Assembly: GCF_004027225.2 (NCBI RefSeq)
Contig: NC_044282.2
Location: 50,250,576 to 50,314,575 of the forward strand
Direction of reading: 5' to 3'
DNA length: 64,000 bases
Origin: Strigops habroptila
Lineage: Eukaryota > Chordata > Aves > Psittaciformes > Psittacidae
A program made the translations under genes and the position numbers. Below the pieces are notes generated by a model. It was given only the letters and a program-made list of their open reading frames with translations, was not told the origin of the DNA and searched no databases. Every line of letters starts with the position of its first letter. Position 1 is the stretch's first letter. Shown here one piece after another: positions 42,101-57,100 of this stretch.

Positions 42101-45100
42101 CATTTAACGCAAAAGTTTATTAATTTTTTATATTTTTATAGAAATGTTAATTCTCATTTGCATAAATTGAAAACCACTTTCAATCAGTGTCTCAGGCAGT
42201 CATCAATAGACAATTATGTTAGTAAAAGACATTTCTGAGGTAGACCTAGACCTTAATACCTGTTCTGTTCCCCGCCTGCTGTATAATCTTAAATTCATAA
42301 TCCTTAATAATCCTCTTCTCTGTGCCTGTAAGAACAGAAACACATCATACAATGAGAGACAATCTCATACATTGTTTTACCACCAAAAACTAAGTCATAT
42401 CTAAAGCAATAAAACAACTCCAAAGGATTCTTTAAACTTCCGTAAGACTGCCAACTTTAAAATAATGCAAGGAAAATAAAAACAGTTTGTATAACTTTGA
42501 CCATTTCATTAGGTATGTATCATGCCATGAAAAAGCACTACCCGTTTGCAATAAAATTAACAACTTGCTTTTAATACTAAGCAATAGCTATATAAGAGTA
42601 AATACTGGAATATTATCCTCGTACACTGTAAGTTGATTTCAGTATATATAATTGTTACCAAATCAAACATTTACTTCTACTAGAAACAAAAGAAATCGAG
42701 AGCCAGACTTAAAATGAAACATGCCAGGTTGGACAGAGCCTTGGGCAACAAGGTCTAGGGTGAGGCGTCCCTGCCCATGGCAGGGGGGTTGGAACTAGAT
42801 GATCTTAAGGTCCTTTCCAACCCGAACTATTCTATGATTCTATGATTTATTTGTGATGTGCTGCCTTTTGTTATGAAGTAATAAAAAGACAAAAATAACT
42901 GGAATGTCTTCCAACAAAGACAGGTAACATATTTCAGTAAACAACTAACAAGTTTGTATATTTCCATGCCACAATTCTTTTGTTGTTTTTTGGTTGGTTT
43001 TTTAAACCACAAGTGATAATCAAGAACTTAAAAGTTCAAATCATACTTAGAGAAAAAGCAAAAACAGAGACACTGGGGGGGAAGAGATAACTTACTAGAA
43101 GTGCACATCATAGCTTAAAAAACAGCAAAACATTGCATTAAAGTCTTCTTTCAAAAAAATATTTGTATTAAACTGCCACTTAGATAATTCTGCCAGTAAA
43201 AATATTCATCCAGTAGAATGAGGAAACATACTTACTGTTCTAACATCATCTTCATAGCTAGTGACCTCCTTATAATGGGGAGAGCCTGACAGAACTCTCC
43301 AAGCAGATATCCCACATCCAGTTGCTTTAGATACTCCCTCCTCATCTGTTTCACAGCCTCCTACAAGGAGAAGTCTATAAAATATATTAAGGTATATTAC
43401 GGTTTTATATACTGCCACATAAGTGTCTTTTTTAATTGTCTTGAGAACTAGAGCAGTTTGCTTGCAATAACCAAAAAAACTGGAGTATAATACCTAACAG
43501 CTTCAATAAACTTCGTGAATAAACACCCTGAAGTTCAAAAAGACGTGAATAACACTTGTTATTTGTGGCATTTAAGGCATAATTCCCAACATTTAAAATA
43601 TGTCTCACCTCAAATTTGAGTTTCCCTCCTACCCTCAAAGAATTATAACAATTACAGCTTAAGCTTATGAAAAGTTCTGGTAATTCTGTTCAAGGAGTAG
43701 GTTTCCATTTATTTAGATGTGGTATAAAAACTACTTCTCTTTTATTGAGGAACCAAATGTGTCAAGGTTTCTCAATTTTCTAAAGCTACTGTACCAATTA
43801 TAAATGTGCACGCAATAATTTTAGTACACACAGTAGATGATACTTTTAAAACTTTGAGGGAACTCTTACAATCATTGCTGATTAACACTAAAATGTATCA
43901 AAATATTTTCCCTTGAAGCCCTTTCACCTCATTAACAGTTTTATATTTAACTTATGATTATTTTGATGAAAGCTTTGAGAACAGATGTCTAGGTTTGTTT
44001 GGAAGCATTGTATCAGTGCAACCCATCAAAAGCTAACTGCAAAAAAGGCACAGATTAGAAAAGCCAGCGGTTCAGCCCCCAGAACGCTCCATCAATTTTC
44101 CAAGTCTGTGTTACTCTTGAAATGCTCTACCACCTAGTGGCTGCTGCCTCTATAGCTCTCAGCCGTAATCGGTGCTTTTCAAAACATTTCCTGCAAGAGA
44201 CAACTGAAAGAAGGAAAAAAAAAAAAGAAAAAAAGAAAATAAAAACATTTCCTTCCACCTTTAATCCTTATTAAGAGGTCAGTAAAATTTATCATTCCCA
44301 GGTTTCATGCTATTTACAAACATACAGCAAGATGATATATAGCAAGGATGCTCACAGTCTCTTAAGGTTCTTAAGAGTTTTAGTTATTTGGTGGTGTAAA
44401 GCACTGCCCAAGACAGCAAAACAGGAATCACTTTCACCATTTTCCTCTAAAACAACGGGTCTATAAGGATGCTGGGGAGGGACTCTTCCTTAGGGACTGT
44501 AGTGGTAGGACAAGGGGTAATGGGTTCAAACTTAAACAGGGGAAGTTTAGATTAGATATAAGGAAGAAGTTCTTTACAGTGAGGGTGGTGAAGCACTGAA
44601 ATGGGTTGCCCAGGGAGGCTGTGGATGCTCCATCCCTGGCGGTGTTCAAGGCCAGGTTGGACAGAGCCTTGGACCACATGGTTTAGGGCAAGGTGTCCCT
44701 GCCCATGGCAGGGGGGTTGGAACTAGATGATCTTAAGGTCCTTTCCAACCCTTACTATTCTATGATTCTATGATTCTATGAAAACAGCAATCAAGACTCC
44801 CAGTCTACCATCATAATTAACAGGAAAATGGGTAATTCTGCACTGATGTTATCGTCAGAAAGTAAAGCACAGCTCAGCTAAGAGTGAATACTTCTCCCTC
44901 AAGGAGGTGCTCTTTAACTTTAGACTATGTAAAATTTCTGGCTAAGCATCCATAACACAGTGGTTTCTTTATGTAGTATATCAAGAAGAAACCATGTTAT
45001 CATTTAAGGAAAAAATGGATTCCTATCACAGACAAGGAAATATACCATAAGTAGTGCAGACCAAGTTCCAGAATCCTTAAAACTGTTAACTTGAATAGCA

Positions 45101-48100
45101 TGTGCAAGCAATGTACCTCTTGAGTATTAGAATCACAGAATCGTTTAGGTTAGAAAAGACCTGTAAGATCATTGAGTCCAACCATTAATCCAGTGCTGCC
45201 AAATCCACTGCTAAACCATGTCCCCAAGCGCCACATCTACACATCTTTTAAATACCTCCAGGTATGGCAACACAACCATATCCCTAGGAAGCCTGATCCA
45301 CTGTTTGACAACCCTTTCAGTGAAGAAATTTTTCCTATTATCCAACCTAAACCTCTCCTGGCACAACTTGAGGCCATTTCCTCTTGTCCTATCACTTGTT
45401 ACTTGGGAGAACAGACTGACCCCCACATCACTACAACCTCCTTTCAGGTAGTTGGAGAAAGCGAAAAGGTGCCCCCTGACCTTCCTTTTCTCCAGACTAA
45501 ACAACCCCAGTTCCCTCAGACATTCCTCATAAGACTTGTGCTCTAGATCCTTCACCAGCTTTGTTGCCCTTCTGTGGACACACTCCAGCACCTCAATGTC
45601 TTCTTTGTAGTGAGGGGCCCAGAAACGAACACAGTATTCAAGGTGTGGCCTCACCAGTGACAAGTACAGGCGAACAATCACTGCCCTAGTCCTGTTGGCC
45701 ACACTATTTCTGATACAGGCCAGGATGCTCTTGGCCTTCTTTGCCACCTGGGCACAACCTGGCTCATGTTTAGCTGGCTGTCAACCCATTTTATTTAATT
45801 ATCGAGCTGTCTTCAACAGGAAGACACATCAAACATATGACAATTTAGAGGAATTATTAAATAATGGAAGACTTAAAAGATTGGACAGCCTGAAGATCAG
45901 ACATCCTTATGGTTCTTAGAACTGATGTGTAAACTGGACCTAGAACTGCTATGCACTGTTGCATTAGCTTTGAATCCATAAAAGTGAAAGTGTTGAAGAT
46001 TAGAGGAAATAAAGTTTATTTTTAAGATTTCAATAGAAAGAAAGCCACAAGTATTTAAATGAACTAATCGAAGAATTAACATGAGGGTGAAACAGCAAAC
46101 TCTCTTCCTGGTTAACATGATAAAGTCATTCTGTTTTTCTGGAAAGCTAAGTTCCAAAGGAAGTGAAAATAGTACATGGAAAGTAATGATCATGCGTTAT
46201 TAATGGTAAATTGAAAGTGATAGAAAGAGGTGTAACAGCTTTTCATGCTACAGTATTTCATGTTTTGTCTTTTTCCTTTTGTAATTGATTTTGTTGTGGT
46301 TTGTTATGTATGTGTTGCATATTTTCCAAAAAAGAGCAACGAATTATTTATGTTGTCTATCATATACATGCTTTCTGTCATCATGCTGACTGTTCAGCTT
46401 TTTCACAGAAGCAAAATGTATTAATTAGTCTAAAACTATTTATATACAATGAAGATCTTCATTCTAAAATAATTTGTTGTTACTTTCCATGTGTTTTCTA
46501 CACAGAGCAGAGCTAACTTGCAGCAGTTTGTGCAGCATTTTCCTGGGCTCCATTGCTAGATCCTCTTAATCTTCTACATATTTCTGGGATCATCAGGCAA
46601 CTCCTGGGAAGCCTTTGAGGAACTTCGCTATACCTGCTATTGCCAAGAAGGGCAAGCTGGCTAGCTGTAGAAGCTTTTAGCAAGGTCTGACAGCTGTTCC
46701 TGATTAGAAGGCAGTTAAGAGCTTTTGTTCCACCTGACTCCTGATTAGGAAGGGAAGGGAACCCTTACAAGTCCTACAAAAAGATCTCTGTAAGTGCCAA
46801 GCCTAGAGTACAGCCAATGGATGCAGCACTTTTTGCAGCAGTTTGCAGAAAAGTTATGGCCAGAAGCTCTCCCTGTACATGTACTCAGCAATTGCGGTGA
46901 TGCACAATCCCCAGCACACACTGGAGCAGCTACCCCAGCACATCAGAGGCCTTGACGAAGAACGTGCTCCTAAGAGGTGTGCAGGTCTTGGACAGCAGGG
47001 ACACTGCCCCAGGTAACCTGGCCCGAGTTGACCCAGCTGTGAAGGGGAATGGATGAGATTATCTGCAGAGTTCCCCCAGTCTCAAAATAATGGCTATCCT
47101 TGCAGTACCTGAACTGTACTCTCTTTCAAAGGTTTTAACAAAGTTGGGCTGAAAATAACTAGTGTAACAGTGGTCTCAAGAACAGCAAGTTCAATTGAGG
47201 CAGCCAAGAACAACTTGCATCTTCTACGCAATTCTTCACACAGCTTTGATGCAAGCAAATTCAAACTGAATCTAAGATCCTTCATCTCCTAAAGTCATCA
47301 CAAATTTCAGGCTCTAATATCAAACATTTTCTGTAGCAATTGCAGATAACCCTGAAGCAAGACATTTAGCTCCAGAGTAAGATACTTAAAATAAGCAGGT
47401 GTTGAACCTTCCACTAGAGCCTACAAAGAGTTCAAGTTGAAGCAGACAGTTAGGTTTTGTCAACTGAAGTGCAACATAAACATGATCACAGATGAAGACT
47501 GGATCCCATGAGAACATGAACATCAGGCACCTAAATTAAGGCATATAGCACTTTTCAACAGCAGTGAAACTCCTTATTAGACTTTTTCCCAAAGTTATCA
47601 TCTCAAGTTTTCCTACAGATTCAGATACATTCCCTACTGATGTATCCTCTTTGCAATTATCATGTATCTAGCTGAAAAAATTAAGCATATTAAGTTCTTA
47701 AGTGCTATTTTATTGCACTGTAATAGATAATAAGCAAATACGTAGTAATATAGACTGTATTAAGTCAAGGCTTACAAGCAATGCCTTGTAAAGTATAACT
47801 TCAGTTATACTTCATCTGAAACTAAACGAAATGCAAGAAAGCACAAAGTGACAAAATTGAGTTTAAGTGATCAAAGTTCACATTACTCAAAGTTAAAACT
47901 ATGAAGTGTTCATATGTATCTACAATTTTTTTTAATGCATAATTTAAGAAAACTGCCTCCCTTCAACTCCCTCTGGGTTTTTGTTGGATAACAAGACAAT
48001 TTCAGCAAGAGACTCTGGTCGTGAATTTAGAGTTCTCTAATGTCAAATTTAGAAGTTTTCTATCACAGAGAAAATTCAAAACAGAAAAGATTTGCCTACA

Positions 48101-51100
48101 TGAAGGGTAAAACATCAGTTCTTTCTGCTTTCCATCTATTCCATCCAATTGTGCACTCTTTCAAGTATCAATTTTTCAACTTTCTTAATAAAGTCAACTG
48201 GCTGCACATAGCAGAAGATATTATGATCACCTGACTATTTTTACTCATAGCATTTCCTGATAAAAACAAGTAGTTCCTGAATGTGTATGCCACATGCATT
48301 ACACAAACTTACTACTTCAGCAGGAGATATAACCACATCTTTTTACGTAAGGAAAAGACATTTCTCTCCCTAGAAAATATGGAACATAGAACCCCTCCAA
48401 AAATTGCCAACCATAAGCTTCCATAAAAAGATAACTTTAACTGGCATGGACTTCTGCTCTTTTACTTCACACTAGTATCAAGTTTTAAAAATGTTAAGCT
48501 AAGATATTATAAGAGTAGTAGGAAAAACAAAGTTATTGCTTCTCTTGCAGGTGGGAGGAAAGAAGGAAAACAAAACCTGAAATATTTGCCTTTTTTTCTC
48601 CCCCTCTTCTGTTTTAAACCTCTGTGACAAAGTTGCCATTAGCACACACAAAACAATGACCATGGTATCTGGCTGACAACTACACCAACTGTTTTTCTAT
48701 GTATTTTCTTGTTAATGGATTCATCCATTACAAGAGTTTAACAGTTCTGACATCATTTACTCAGAAAGGCACCAAAAACTAAAAGGAGGCACATCGGTCT
48801 ATTATAATTGTCAGAATAATTATTTGACCATATTTTGAATAGTAACCAATATTCTTTGCAACACTCACTGTTATAATCAATTTACTTCCTAATATTAGGA
48901 GCAGAAAAATATAACTTTAGAAACTAGTGTCAGGAACCATTAACCTCAGTCTGATTAAAGGAAAGAATGATAGGTTCTGTGTCTGGTCAGATAGCACTAC
49001 CAAAGCTCCATTACCCACCCGTTACCTCAAAACTCTAGATGTAGTATACTGCGTATTAATTATGTGGAATTACTAGATACAAACTACTTAGAAGAAACCA
49101 TACTCAAAATTAATCTCTTAAAGTAATAAGCTAGAACAACATTACTTCTCATTAATAACCATTTTTTCCTAAGATAAATAGGACAGCTCACTTAACACTG
49201 AAGAGCAAGAACAAGTTTTTAAACAATGAATTTCTCATGTTGTTCTATAGGCAAACCTGATTTCCATTTAAAACAATACAGTAATAAAGCACATTGTGCT
49301 GAGAAATTCAATCCCAGTATATCTAATAAAAGTATCTAGAAGGAAGATTAGTTCCCACAAATGAAGAGATACAGAAAAATAAGTTGCCAAGTTTATCTTG
49401 TTATACAACAAGTAAATATTAAAAAGGTAGATAAATTTTTACAGAATAATTGGCTAACCAGGACCTATTCCAACTACATCTGGTTCAAGAGCAAACAGTC
49501 AACTAGTCCACCTTTCAAGTCTGTTTTTTGTAGCCAGTATATTATTGATAGAGAAAACGCATCACAAGACAACTCCAAAAACCAAAGCCTGGCAGCTCTA
49601 GTCAGAACACTAGGGAAAATAGGCTGGCCAACAGTCCAGCAAGCAAATCCAGACACAAAAAAAGCAACCAAGCTTATACATCAGCCTTTACCCCCATCAC
49701 ATTCAGAAATGTCTTTAGAAGCTATTCCTGACATTCTAAAGAATGCTGCTTATGCAAGGTACTCAAACAGTAAAGGACATAACTTGATTTTCACTATTCC
49801 ATTAGTAAAGTGAAATCACCTACCAGGGCTTCTTCCATAGGTCCAGTAATACATGACTTGTTATTTCTGATTCACGACATACCAATATTAAAATAGACTT
49901 TTTTTCTCCCCCTCCTTATCAGACACACTTCAATTATTATTTTGCCACTTTTGTTCATCATTTTCGTATTAGCAGGTAGCAAACAGAACACTTACCTGTG
50001 ACCAGAATGATAAATGACAGTAGTTATTCCATGGGCATAACGGCTGCTAAAGCTGAAACTATGACTTTCTTGAAAGCTTTGATTTGTTCCAACACTAAGT
50101 ATGGGGAAAAAAATACATAAATTAGTTCAGATTTATCGTCTTTAAAGAGTGGAAAGAATTCCTTTGAAGTTCACTGCACCTTCTCAAAGCAAGTCAAAAT
50201 TTATGCTTACCTTACAAGATAACTTCTCAGTTCTCCACGATAATTAACAACAAGCAGTTCAGCTGACCATTGGGCACTTGCTTTATATTCTAGAAAGATC
50301 AACCCAGCAATAGCATAACTCAGATCTCCTGGAAAACTTGCTGTCTTTACCCAAAAACACAGACAGACATTGAGAGAAAGGAGAGTTAAAATAAAAATAA
50401 ATAAATAAAACTTCGTTACTGAAAGAATTCGGAAGTTAAATTTACTATATTGTATAAAAATGTAAAGTTTTGTAGCTCTACTAGTAAGAAAATGCACTTT
50501 ATCTTGATTTTAAAGAAATCCCAATGTAGACTTTTAACAGTCTCTCAGTTGAGTCTTTAACAGTCCATTGTACCATTCAATTTTTCCCAGAGGCTGGTGC
50601 ATGATAGGGGATGTGATACAACCACTCAATCCCATGCTCTTTGGCCCAGGTGTCTACTAGGTTGTTTCAGAAATGAGTTCTTTTGTCTGTCTCAATTCTT
50701 TTAGGGGTGCCATGTTGTTGTAAGACTTATTTCTCAAAGCCCAGGCAGTGTTCTGGGCAGTGGCATGGAAGATGTTACCAGTCGTGTGCTACCCTACTGC
50801 TACGAATTGTAATTATGTGCACAAACACTAATTGGGTGATTTTATGCTTTCACAGTCTGATGTACCTGCAGATCTATCACAACTGTAAGTAAAAGAAAAG
50901 AAAGATGAAGATTCTGACTAGATGTAACAGCACAAAGGATATGCTTTGCAAGTGTTATACATGACAAGTAAAATATATCCATCATATGATAAACACTTCA
51001 TGGTACATTTGTGCACGGTATTCATACTGTAAGCCTTTATACCAAAGGAAGTTATGACTAAAAAAAGGCCAAAAAGTGGAAATTGCCCTTTATGCTTTCA

Positions 51101-54100
51101 AAATGTTCTACTGTATTCATATTTAATCTAAGAGAGCACTTACTGGTGAAATGACCAAAAGCTCACTACCCATTAGGTCAAACACTCTCACTGTTCCAGT
51201 GCTTTCAGCATAAGCAAGTAATGTACAATCATGACTCCATGCCACTCGTCTCCACTGAGGGTTAGGATCCTTTGGCACTATGAAAAAGGAAAAAAGTTAT
51301 TAAAAAGTGAAATATAAATATAATCCCTTGAACAGAGCAAAAAGCCAACTGCATCAAAAAATGCAGCTTGCCTACCATTATTGCAATGAGGAAAAAAAAA
51401 CCACCTCCAACATCCATTATGCCTATCAAACCCATTAATTTTAACTACAATTTCATTTCAGATTTAGGTTTTGTATATTAATCACTATGAAAAAAAGAGG
51501 GGGAGGAAGGGTAATGGAGCTAGTCACAAAGCAAAATTATTAAGAGATTCTTCCCAATGTTTTTAAGAAGTTATAACATTATCTTTGAAGTGAACTAGCA
51601 CAACCACTTAGCAATGTATTAATAATAAACAATGATGACACTAAGTGATGATGTAGAGATTGCCATATTGTATACCTTGACATTTTCCAACTATGGATCC
51701 AAAGTCATCTTTTGCAGACCTGCAAAAAAGACTCATGGATTTAAATGAGAAAAGAAAAAAACACTATTTAATATTCCAGAATAAACAGAACACTGAAAAT
51801 ACTCTAAGCGCACAATTCAAAGGCCCCCATGTATTTAACTACTTGTTCAAAAAGGTAGGTAAGTAGCCTTCACCCTTAGGCAGTTACAGTAATTAGCAAC
51901 AGTATTTTAGAAACCCTCCTCCCAGTGCATAATATCTCCCATTTAGTAGCAGCGCTGTTCAAATAGGATACCAGCATTTCAGAACCTCAGCATGTAACTT
52001 TAGAAAAAAACAACCAAAGTCAGTATTCTCTAGGTTACAATTTTGGAAACAATGCAAGAATATAGTTACATTAATACATCTGAAACACAAGATTTATTTT
52101 ATAGTCTATAAGCTGACATTTATTGTGTGCATAGCAATTCTGATTGAACAATTTTCATACACTTGCTTCTTTTACATATAAATAGAAGGTCTGACCTCCT
52201 AGCAAATGGATTTTTGTGAAGCAAGTAAACACACTCAATCAAGATCCGTTCTACAGCTAAATGTGTTCTTGAACTGGCAAAGGAGAGCTTGTTGTTAGAG
52301 AGGAGGAGAAAAAGGGAGAGCATCAGTCTTTACAGCAATCCACATTACTTGCAAAATGAAGTATTATATATGCCAGCTACTCTACAGAGAAGCAGAATAC
52401 TAACTCCTTGTCCCATTTAATAGGAGAGAATTTCTAGGGGGAACAGAAAGGCAAAGGTTAGAAGATTAATAATTTGGGTTCAATATTTTGAAGTATCTTG
52501 ATTATTTTTCTTTCACATCTTGAAAAGAGAGAGATACAGATAAATACTTACGTAAAATTTATTTATAACATTTATAATTGTGGGGTATCTTGAGGGGGGG
52601 TGGGGGCCTTTTTGTTGTTTGTTTTTAATTTTTGCTTTTTAATGGGGAATGACCAAGAACTAAGCAGAATAGATAGCTTTCTAAATGGTAATATATCTTA
52701 AGACTATTCCACAGATTGCTTTCACAAGTATGGTTAGTAAATCACTAGAAACACTCTCAGAACTCCACAACTGTGGTCATGAAGAAATAGATAACGCTAA
52801 GTTACCTGATTTCTACACATTGGTCTTGAACAACTGCCAACAATTTACCGTTGCTGAAAGAGAAAAATAGAAATATGAAAAAAAATTCATTCAAAAGTCC
52901 AGTCCTTACAGAATGTGCACCAGAGCCCCAGGTGCTTTTCTGCAAGGTTAGATATAAATTTCCTCTTTCATTAACCACAACAAATTGGGAAATACCAATT
53001 TTTATACCGAAAAGAAAAAAAAAGCACTGCTGTAGCAAGATTCCCTTCATGTCACCAAAATGTATCTGTCATTCTCTCTAGTAGCACAAACAGAACATAA
53101 ACAATGTCTAAAATCTTGACGCAAGGGAGGTCAGAATCCAACTTTGCTTAAGGATCATTTTATAACAGCAGTATCTAAAGCTATGTATTGCTTTATCTGG
53201 AATAAACAAATATCACACTTCCGTAAGTGAAGTAGTCTCCTTTGTTGCAGTTCTCCTGTCTTTGTACCTAACACACAACATAGCAACTGGCATGCTGTGC
53301 AACCAAAGGGATCATCACTTCTCTCAAAGAATTACCATCTCTCTCAACAGTACAGAGCTCTTGCCGAACCACTGATCATGTTCAGCGATAATATATAGCA
53401 AACTAAAACATTCCATACTACCTTCATGCCACTGAACCATTCTTCTGTACATACCTATGCTTATTTTCAAGATCCAGTGATCTCACTGATGCTCTTGAGA
53501 TCAGTGATGCTGGTAAAATTACTGAAACACCTGGTTCTAGCCTTAGAACTCTCACTTCTCTATACATTCAATAGCAGAGGGTGTGCTATTCACTTTCCTC
53601 GGTAAGTCTTCAATAAGAAGACTATTCAATAAGTCTTGAGAGTATGCATTCACTTTCCTCAAATTTTAAAATAAGCAATTTATATTACATATTCTGATAA
53701 GTTTTAGGTCTTTAACTCATCAAATTCATGATTTGAGTTTGAGAATGACTACAGTGCAAGCCACTTTACCTCAAAAGCCAGAAGGATATTCTTTGAGCAG
53801 CCTGGTCTAGCGGAAGGTGCCCCTGCCCATGGAAAGGGTGTTGGAACTAAATGATCCGTAAGGTCCCTTCCAATCCAAACTATTCTATGATTCAGACCTG
53901 AGTGAGATGCATTAAATGGAGGGAAGCAGCATGGAAGCCCTCAGGTAGCAGACTGACCTTTCTTTCCCAAGGCTACCTGTGAAAGCCTCCAGCGCTTCCC
54001 TTGGCCAAAAAGAATAACATGTCTTTAGCACAATACTAACTTAGCATTGTTGCCGATGGAGACGGAGGGAAGAGGAGAGGAAGCATTAATACATTCACTA

Positions 54101-57100
54101 CCACCAAAAATGGAAAAGCATGTAAGCCGGTTACCTTGCAAGTACCAGGTGCCAGTTGATCTGCTTACTAACTAGACGAACCAGTCCAGTGGGCAAAGAA
54201 AACTTTGCAGGGCTGAAATGAAAAAAAAAAAATAGGCAAAATCAGAACATACACATAACAAAAGCAGTACCTGAGATACAATATTCTAAACAAATATTCA
54301 ATTTTACTCTCATTAAGAATAACTTCCCATCAAATTAAAAAAAATGTAAAAATATTACCAAATAAAAATATTAAGCACTATTTTCATCAAACCTACCTGT
54401 ACCAGATGTACCGAAGCAAAAACAATGCAGGACCTGCAAACGAAAAAAAGACGCAAAAATTACATCTCTAGCAGCTTTAAAACACTCTCCAGCTTACTGC
54501 AGAGTCTCTGAAATTTGCACAAAAGACAAATTAATTAAGAGAATAATCCTCTGTCCTTAGCCAATGAATTCTTATATTACAATAAATGCAAACGGCAGAC
54601 CAAAAAAATCAGTACATATTTCTGGAAATTTTAAGAGAAACTCCTACTGGATGAAAATGCAATTCAATTACTGCATGAACCAAGTGTTGAATAGCAATGA
54701 AATATAATCAGAAGGTAAATGTTCCTTAGAGATCTTACTGGCAAACAGACCAATGCAAGCGCTTCTAGAGAAAGGGTGAAAAAAAAAACAAACCAAAAAA
54801 ACACAACAAAAAAAACAACCAACCAAACAAACAAAAAAACCCCAAACACCTAAAAAAATTACCTGAACAATATTTTGCAAAACACAACAGAGCTTCTACA
54901 CTTCTTAGCTGTATGGCCTATTAGTTTGTCCCAATAAGCTACTGGAGACAAGAAAGCTCACAAAAATGACATAAAAATAACATAGTAACATTGATAATCA
55001 GAAAACACCTTCCTGAAAATACACGCTGCACTTTCTTTCCATTATACTAGCCACTTAAAGAGCAGCAATTGTAAATTTTGCAAGCAATCCACACATTCTC
55101 ATGAGCCGTAAACCTAAGAACAAGTCATATTTACCTGTAACTGCTCTAGTGATGATAAATGATGCACCATGTTTTCTGTTGCCTCTTGGCTGCAATTAAA
55201 ACAATAATGGTCAAACACTTATACATTTTAATTTAAATACAACATTCATACATATATTCACTTACCAAATTTAAGTTGCCTGCTAGCCTACAAATTCCTT
55301 TTGTATTTTCTATTATTTGCAACTTCATATAGTAATTTAACTGCATAAGCTAAAATGGGCTATCAGCCAAATATTTTAAGTGCCAAGATGTAATAAACAA
55401 AATGTACTACAGTCTATTGACTCAGCTTTGCCTTGATCTCTGAGTAGTAACAAAAGACATTGACTTCTGATTATGTTCTCCTCTAAAGTATACAAATCAT
55501 TCTTTCTGTGCCACAATGAATGCCAGATTGATCTGTAATGCCCAGAAGTTGAAGCAACTGGTGTTCTGCATGTTAAGCAACTATATAGCTTCTAAACTAC
55601 ATAAAGACTGCTCATGAAAGTTTCAAAATTATTAAGAAAAACAAAGAACTTCTGAAGAAATAGTCTTTTTATATCAAATGGTACTAGATAAGACAGCCAC
55701 TTGGATCACCAGCTCTACTCCATACCATCTCACCTAGCCTTTCTAGCAGTGCTGCTCTACTTAAGATGGAGGGAACTACACTTACTATATAAATGAAAGC
55801 ATTCTCCAAACACAAAGAAATATGAAAAAGCATAGGATGGATATTCTTAGCTGTAAGAAGAGGTAAAATTATTTGCCAATTAGAAAGTAGGAAAAAGGGA
55901 TTAAACAGAAGACAGGAAAGATAACCAGTAAGGAAAATAAATATTCAAAATAAGCAGTCAAGCTTATTTCACTTTTCCAGTGAAAATATTACAGCACCAC
56001 AAACTGAGCAATTAGGTAGGTAATGAATTAATTTCCTCTTTTCTTCAGTATAGAATACATGGAGCAGATCATTACTTGTTAACTGAAATATTCAGACCTC
56101 TCACTCCAAGTTACAGAGCAGCAAACACTGACACTGAAAGACACAAAAATTTATCAAAATTCCGGAGTATGTCCATGTTAAAAAAAAAAAAAAAAAAAAT
56201 TGCACTCCCAAATTTAAGTTATTGAAGTAAAGATTAGCAATTTTCTATGCAAAGTTTGCAATCCAGAAATAGTCTTTCAAATAACAAGGCTGTCATCTCA
56301 CAGCACGTAAGAAACCAACACAGCTGTACTATTAATATTTCAAATTCAGGTTCATCAACCAGGAAATAACAAGGCATTACAGTAACAAAAATTAGAGTAT
56401 AAATTATTTCTATTATCATAGTACCTTGGGGAGAGCTGCAATTTCCTAGGGAGGTTAAAAGCAGAGCTTGTTAAAATTTTTGGATTAAGAAAAGCACCCA
56501 GTAAAAACCATTTCAAAAAATTGCTTATACCTCTTCAGAATTTTTCTGAATATTCTTAAGTGTCCACTCCTGAGCTTAAACTACAGGCTCCTATGCCATG
56601 CATCTTAAACCCCTCACAAAGCTGATTTACTGTTATACTCTGAAGACCTAAATTTTGCTTTTTATAATACATTCCTAGCACCTCAACAACAGCAATGGCT
56701 ACCAGACCTGCTATACTTTTTTAACTCATTCCCATTTGAGAAAACAACTTCAAGTTCTCCTTTGCTAAAGCATTCCAGAAATAAAACTTAAGTAACTTCC
56801 TTGCTGACAAGCCACCCACTTAGTTTTGGATTTTGTTGCCCACCCAGAAAACTTCTGGGAGGTGGGGAGGGAAGAGGGTGTTGGGAAAAGCTCAAAACAT
56901 TAGATGACAATGAAAAAACCCCACAGAATCAAGTGATACATCTGATACATTTCAGAAGATAGATGATACTTTCCTACTGAAGAAAGTCGTTCAGTCTGCC
57001 TGTATTTACCAAACGACTCCACGAGTCCTCCCCCTGACATCTCCACAACCACTGCCTCATTCTCTATTTTCACTGATCAGCTACTCAGTAATTCCTTTTG

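Larger units (their letters stand above)
43375..49995 (-). other. NBAS intron 9 (6.6 kb)
   Basis: This intron contains two CR1 copies (44464-44781 plus strand, 45128-45785 minus strand) and the GC-richer block at 46540-47080. The remainder is AT-rich without recognised features. Confidence 0.85.
50345..55134 (-). other. NBAS introns 2-7 (interleaved with exons 3-7)
   Basis: The introns lie at 50345-51143 (ERV relic), 51278-51675, 51720-52805, 52854-54134 (CR1 tail), 54213-54396 and 54434-55134 (A-C tract). Nothing else was recognised. Confidence 0.82.

Noticed and set aside
49361..49813. Plus-strand 150-codon ORF in NBAS intron 9
   Set aside because: It is the longest non-repeat ORF on the plus strand of the introns, but I recognise no domain, there is no promoter or Kozak support, and the composition follows the surrounding AT-rich DNA.
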